In this document: positions 60,417 to 64,000 of the stretch, one piece after another | How positions within the stretch are numbered: the stretch's first letter is position 1 | Layout of the letters: each line of letters begins with the position of its first letter | From: Streptomyces sp. NRRL B-1347 | GTDB taxonomy: Bacteria; Actinomycetota; Actinomycetes; Streptomycetales; Streptomycetaceae | DNA: 64,000 nucleotides | Direction of reading: 5' to 3' | Assembly (NCBI RefSeq): GCF_000720325.1 | Contig: NZ_JOJM01000022.1 | Location: forward strand, 1-64,000 | Program-made: the position numbers and the translations under genes | The notes under the pieces: generated by a model | What the model was told of the DNA's origin: nothing | What the model saw: only the letters and a program-made list of their open reading frames with translations | The model's database searches: none

Positions 60417-60446
60417 AGATTAGGTGGGCCTAACTAGTACTTGCAA
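60417..60446 (-). promoter_or_regulatory. DoxX promoter with candidate iron box
   Basis: On the minus strand TTGCAA (60446-60441) and TAATCT (60422-60417) are 18 bp apart. GTTAGGCCCACCTAA (60434-60420) lies over the spacer and -10. It matches 14 of the last 15 positions of the DmdR/IdeR iron box known from Streptomyces. Repression by Fe2+-DmdR is therefore likely. Confidence 0.5.
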
Positions 60447-62418
60447 CTTCAACATCTGAGTCTTTCATGAGAATCCTGTGAGGGGTGTTGGTCTGTACCA
60501 AGTCGGGGGTCTGGGGCAAGTCTGGAGCCTGGGGAGCGCCGGAGGCCAGAGTCGTGCCGGGGAAAGCTGCCGCGGCCCGCAGCGCGGCACGCGCCACCGC
60601 GTCCGCGTCCGAAAGGGTCACCGAGTCGACGCCCGGCCGGGCCCCGGCCGCCGTCACCCAGTGCACGCCCTCCGTGGGCACCCCGAACGCGAACACCCGC
60701 GGATGTGCCCGGCCCTGACGGTCGATCAGGTGATAGGGGCGCACGGTCACGTCGAGGCCGCCCGTCTCGTAGCCGTCGACGGTGTGCGGGCGGCACCGCC
60801 CGGACCGCAGCAGCTCCGCGAGCAGCGCGTCCCCGGCGCGCCGTACGTCGGGCTCCGGGAGCCGCGCCTCCACCAGCGTCGTCACCCGCACCCCGGAGCC
60901 CCGTACGTCCGGCGAGCGCGCGACGAACGCCCCTTCCTGCGCCCGCACTTCGAGGCGCGGCCCGAGCACCTCGACCACGCCCGCCTCGATCAGCGCCGTC
61001 AGCTCCTCCGTGCGCCGCCGGGGCGGGCCGATCGACAGGAAGGCGTTCAACGGCGTGTACCAGGCGTCCAGGTGGTCACGGCGCGAGCGGCCCGTGATGC
61101 CGCCGTGGTCCACGGTGAGCCGCAGCTCGTTGCGCAGGTCGCGCAGCACGTCGAGGGCCGACTTCAGCGGGCCCGCGACATTGCCGAGCGCGGCCTGGGC
61201 GGCGTCCGCGCGCAGATGGCCGAGCAGCCAGGCACGGAACTCGCCCGGCGAGCCGAAGGTCCGCCCCGCGCACGGGCGCGCGAGCCGCGCCCAGGACCAG
61301 CGGTCGGCCTCCGGTATCCCGAACGCGTCCAGGAGCGGGGGCTCTTCGGGGTCCCGGTGGGGGACGTCGAGGAAGCGGTCGCGGAAGGCCCGCGCCCGCC
61401 CCGGTGTGCCACGGGCGCTCAGCAGCGCCCCGTAGTAGACCGTCTCCACCTCCTTCGCCACCAGCGGCCAGACCTCGGCGCGGAAGTCCGGCGCGTCCCC
61501 GCTGTCCGCGCGCTTGCGGAAGCGGGCGATCACGTCGGCGGTGAGCACGGCGGGCTCGTGCCGCCCCCAAGGGCCCTTCGCGTTGTCGCCGCGCGCCTGG
61601 TACGGCACGCCGCGCCGCGAACCGGCGTACAGCCGCGGCTCGTCGCCGGACGGCAGGTAGCGCGGCGGGCGGCCCGGCGTGCGGACGAAGCGGCCGCCGC
61701 GGCCCTCGGTCAGGAGCGTCACGTGGTCGAAGAAGTTCAGGCCGAGCCCGCGCAGGAGCACCGGCTCGCCCGGGGCGAGCGGGGAGAGGTCGACGTCGGC
61801 CGGGTTGGCGGGCGGGACGTGGCGCAGACCGTGGCGGGCGGCGTACTCCGAGAGACCGGTCAGCGCGGCGGCGGGCGCGGTGGGCAGATGGCCCTGGGCG
61901 AGCACGACGGCCGACAGACCGGTCAGGGCGCGGGAGCCGTCGAGCAGGAGGGTCTGGAAGCCGTCGGCCGTCTCGGACAGGCGGGTCGCGCGGGCCGCGT
62001 GGGTGACGACGCGGACGGCGTCCGGGGCCGTGCGCAGCGTCCGGGCGAACACCCACTCCAGGTAGCGGCCGTAGTCGGCGCGCGTCGGGTAGTCGTCCGG
62101 GCCGAGCCCGGGTATGTGCCCGTCCGCCGCCCACTCGTACAGGCTCGGCCCCGGTCCGACCGGTCCCGCGCAGTCGACGCTCGCGTCGGTGAACAGGGTC
62201 ACCTGGGAGGCGACGGTGTTCATCAGGAGCTCGGGCGCCTGGTCGGTGCGCCAGACCCGGCCGGGGCCCGGTGGCGCCGGGTCGACGACGTGGACGGTGA
62301 GCCGCGAGCCGGGGGCGAGCAGTTCGGCGGCCGAGGCGCAGAGGCGTTCCAGGACGCTGGTGCCACGGGGGCCCGCCCCGACGACGGCCAGGGCGGGGTT
62401 GGGGGGTGCGAGGGACAA
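60430..62418 (-). CDS. FAD/NAD(P)-binding oxidoreductase
   Basis: 662 aa. I prefer TTG 62418 because AAAGGGAG lies 7 nt upstream and the FAD motif AVVGAGPRGTSVLERL follows directly. The ATGs at 62517 and 62493 would include an Arg-rich tract from a tandem repeat. Residues about 10-40 are the dinucleotide fold; later segments (NTVASQVTLFTD, LRGLGLNFFDHVTLLTEGRG) match the FAD-NAD(P)-binding family related to siderophore-type N-hydroxylases. Substrate unknown. Its 3' end overlaps the DoxX promoter, and the iron box suggests an iron-linked neighbourhood. Confidence 0.8.
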   Translation of the reverse strand: MSLAPPNPALAVVGAGPRGTSVLERLCASAAELLAPGSRLTVHVVDPAPPGPGRVWRTDQAPELLMNTVASQVTLFTDASVDCAGPVGPGPSLYEWAADGHIPGLGPDDYPTRADYGRYLEWVFARTLRTAPDAVRVVTHAARATRLSETADGFQTLLLDGSRALTGLSAVVLAQGHLPTAPAAALTGLSEYAARHGLRHVPPANPADVDLSPLAPGEPVLLRGLGLNFFDHVTLLTEGRGGRFVRTPGRPPRYLPSGDEPRLYAGSRRGVPYQARGDNAKGPWGRHEPAVLTADVIARFRKRADSGDAPDFRAEVWPLVAKEVETVYYGALLSARGTPGRARAFRDRFLDVPHRDPEEPPLLDAFGIPEADRWSWARLARPCAGRTFGSPGEFRAWLLGHLRADAAQAALGNVAGPLKSALDVLRDLRNELRLTVDHGGITGRSRRDHLDAWYTPLNAFLSIGPPRRRTEELTALIEAGVVEVLGPRLEVRAQEGAFVARSPDVRGSGVRVTTLVEARLPEPDVRRAGDALLAELLRSGRCRPHTVDGYETGGLDVTVRPYHLIDRQGRAHPRVFAFGVPTEGVHWVTAAGARPGVDSVTLSDADAVARAALRAAAAFPGTTLASGAPQAPDLPQTPDLVQTNTPHRILMKDSDVEVASTS

Positions 62419-62433
62419 GCGGGGGCTCCCTTT

Positions 62434-62484
62434 GCGGATACGGCGGATGCGGCCGATGCGGCCGTTACGGCGGATGCGGCGGTC
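62434..62484. repeat. Short tandem repeat CGGATGCGG-type
   Basis: About five 9-bp units (variants of GCGGATGCG and GCCGATGCG) lie just upstream of the preferred start of the FAD gene. Read as protein they give RIRRNGRIGRIRRI, which looks like non-coding repeat rather than gene. Confidence 0.5.
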
Positions 62485-62577
62485 GTGGTGCATGGGGAAG
62501 CGAACGGTCCGCATCATGCCTCGCGACGGCCCCCCGGACCCGCTCCTTGCCGAAACCCCCGCACGGCCCGGCCGGAA

Positions 62578-64000
62578 CTACCCCGGGGGAGACAGCTGCC
62601 GCGACGCCGCGGTGGTGAGTCCTCCGGCGGCCCCGGCCTGCTCGAGGCGGAGCTCGGCGGCGCGGCCCCGCATCGTCAGGGTCATCAGCTGGTTGCCGAA
62701 CCAGGGGCCGCCCGTCCTGCGCCAGCTGACCCCGGTCGGCGCCAGCCTCCCGTGGCGGGCGAAGAGCCGGCCGATGACGCGCCCCGCGCGGCTCCAGCCG
62801 AAGCGGAAGCCGACGCGTATCGAGGCGGGGATGGAGTTGTGCACCGGCGAGCAGGTGAGCTGGAGGACCCGCGCGGCGGGCGCCGTGCCCTTCGGCCAGG
62901 CGGGCTCGGCGACGTACGCGTGGTGGACGTCGCCGGACAGGACGCACACCGTCGCGGGGGCGTCCGGGCCCGAGCCCGCCTCGGCGATCAGCTCGGTGAG
63001 CGCGGCGAACGAGGCGGGGAACGCCGCCCAGTGCTCCAGGTCCGCGCGCCGCCGCAGGTCCTCGCCGAAGCGGGCCCAGCGGGCGCCGCGCTCGCCCCGG
63101 CACAGCGCGGCGTTCCACCCCTCGGCGTCGTGGATGAGGTGGGGGAGCAGCCAGGGCAGCGAGGTGCCGATCAGGAGGTGGTCGTACCCGCCGTCGAGGG
63201 CCTGCTCGCGCAGCCAGCGCGCCTCGTCGGGGTCGAGCATGGCGCGCCGGTCCTCCGCCAGGACGCGGGCGGCGCGGGTGTCGACCATGAGCAGCCGCGT
63301 CCGGCCGAAGTCGCGGCGGTAGCTCCACCGGGCCGCCCTGGGATCGGCGTCGGCGCGGGCGGCGAAGGCGGTCAGCGCGTCCGTGCCGTCGGGGGTCGCG
63401 CGCACCGCCGCGTACAGCTCGTCGCGGTCGAGCTCGGCGGGCGGCAGGTTGCCCAGGTGCTGGTAGACCCAGTACGACATCAGGCCGCTGCGGACGCGCT
63501 CGCCCCACCAGGGCGTGGCCCGCATGTCGGCGAGCCAGGAGGCGCTGGTGTTCCAGTCGTCTATGACGTCGTGGTCGTCGAAGACCATGCAGCTCGGCAC
63601 GGTGGAGAGCAACCAGCGCACCTCGGGGTCGAGCCAGGACTCGTAGTAGAGGTGGGTGTACTCCTCATAGTCCGCGACCTGGTCGCCCGGGGGCTCGGAC
63701 AGGTCGCGCCGGGCGGCGAGCCAGCGGCGCGTGGCCTTGGAGACCTCGTCCGCGTACACCTGGTCCCCGAGGAGCAGCAGGACGTCCGGGCGCTCGGCGG
63801 CCGGGTCGGCGGCCAGGCGCGCGGCGAGGGCGTCGAGCGCGTCCGGGCCCACGGGGTCGTGCTCCCCGGCGGGCGGCGCGGCCCAGCGGCAGGAGCCGAA
63901 GGTGACGCGGACGGCCTCGGGCTCGTCCGACGGCGTGCGCAGGGTGCTCGGCGGGAACGGGCTCTCGGGCAGCGGCCAGACGGTGCCCCCGTCGAGCGTC
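62578..64000 (-). CDS. PhoD-family alkaline phosphatase/phosphodiesterase, cut by window edge
   Basis: The open frame runs past the right edge, so the N-terminus is missing; about 474 aa are visible. The metallophosphatase core is clear: VTFGSCRWA, LLLLGDQVYADE, MVFDDHDVIDDWN and VLSGDVHHAYV. These hold the metal-binding Asp, Asn and His residues of PhoD-like enzymes. PhoD proteins cleave phosphomono- or diesters outside the cell, using Ca/Fe. This branch may be intracellular, because the part visible cannot show a Tat signal. Confidence 0.87.
   Translation of the reverse strand, partial: TLDGGTVWPLPESPFPPSTLRTPSDEPEAVRVTFGSCRWAAPPAGEHDPVGPDALDALAARLAADPAAERPDVLLLLGDQVYADEVSKATRRWLAARRDLSEPPGDQVADYEEYTHLYYESWLDPEVRWLLSTVPSCMVFDDHDVIDDWNTSASWLADMRATPWWGERVRSGLMSYWVYQHLGNLPPAELDRDELYAAVRATPDGTDALTAFAARADADPRAARWSYRRDFGRTRLLMVDTRAARVLAEDRRAMLDPDEARWLREQALDGGYDHLLIGTSLPWLLPHLIHDAEGWNAALCRGERGARWARFGEDLRRRADLEHWAAFPASFAALTELIAEAGSGPDAPATVCVLSGDVHHAYVAEPAWPKGTAPAARVLQLTCSPVHNSIPASIRVGFRFGWSRAGRVIGRLFARHGRLAPTGVSWRRTGGPWFGNQLMTLTMRGRAAELRLEQAGAAGGLTTAASRQLSPPG

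Overview
The window is high-GC actinobacterial DNA, almost certainly a Streptomyces chromosome. Third-position GC bias is strong, GTG starts are common, and the fasR-fabD-fabH-acpP-fabF cluster lies beside a DUF3145 gene. Homodimeric aceE lies beside a DUF3052 gene, and TerD-family genes are expanded. The scattered GC-rich hairpin and REP-like repeats are also typical. No CRISPR array, rRNA operon or secondary-metabolite megasynthase was seen.

Layout: 0.1-3.6 kb holds a secreted M14 carboxypeptidase and an EI24-type membrane protein. 3.76-12.76 kb is a 9.0-kb integrated element. It lies between two copies of a 9-bp direct repeat, and removing it rebuilds an intergenic sequence like the one at the start of the window. 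The element carries a regulated cassette (XRE regulator; divergent SAH-hydrolase-like and NUDIX genes; two small proteins), a lone phage major capsid gene, two HNH genes, a secreted protein and a serine recombinase that has lost its catalytic N-terminus. 12.8-19.9 kb holds core and accessory metabolism: a pyroglutamyl-peptidase-like protein, LysR with a divergent reductase and RidA, an NmrA-like protein, an SGNH lipoprotein and DUF3145. 19.9-24.9 kb is the fatty-acid synthase cluster. 25-33.5 kb holds pirin, a beta-lactamase-like hydrolase, MerR, DUF4429, an alpha/beta hydrolase, a TetR/MFS efflux pair, an I36 inhibitor-like protein and a K+ channel. 33.6-37.9 kb holds aceE, DUF3052 and AhpE.

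38.1-47.4 kb is a tellurium-resistance-type (Ter) stress system: two TerD proteins, a TerC-like DUF475 protein, a TerA-like protein and a TerD with a repeat tail. It continues into the Ter-linked biosynthetic module: an HpcH/HpaI lyase, a PRTase-TRSP-StiP fusion and a HAD phosphatase, with all three genes overlapping end to end. 47.4-51.8 kb holds an FmdB zinc ribbon, a kdgK-eda pair and two surface or coiled-coil proteins. At 51.93 kb a tRNA-Val(TAC) is the site of a second island (52.0-56.8 kb), bounded by a perfect 35-bp copy of the tRNA 3' end and lacking any integrase. It too carries an XRE-regulated cassette (divergent flavoprotein; three overlapping downstream genes, two of them Cys-rich). 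56.9-64 kb returns to chromosomal genes: lipoprotein, DUF2277, DedA, a copper-only-SOD-like protein, DoxX behind a candidate iron box, an FAD/NAD(P) protein and a PhoD-like phosphatase cut by the window edge.

The most interesting material is the pair of XRE-controlled cassettes in two unrelated, crippled mobile elements. Each couples a helix-turn-helix regulator to a divergent nucleotide- or cofactor-binding enzyme and to small proteins, several Cys-rich, and each has a distinct operator-like repeat. The orphan capsid gene in the first element is the second point of interest.
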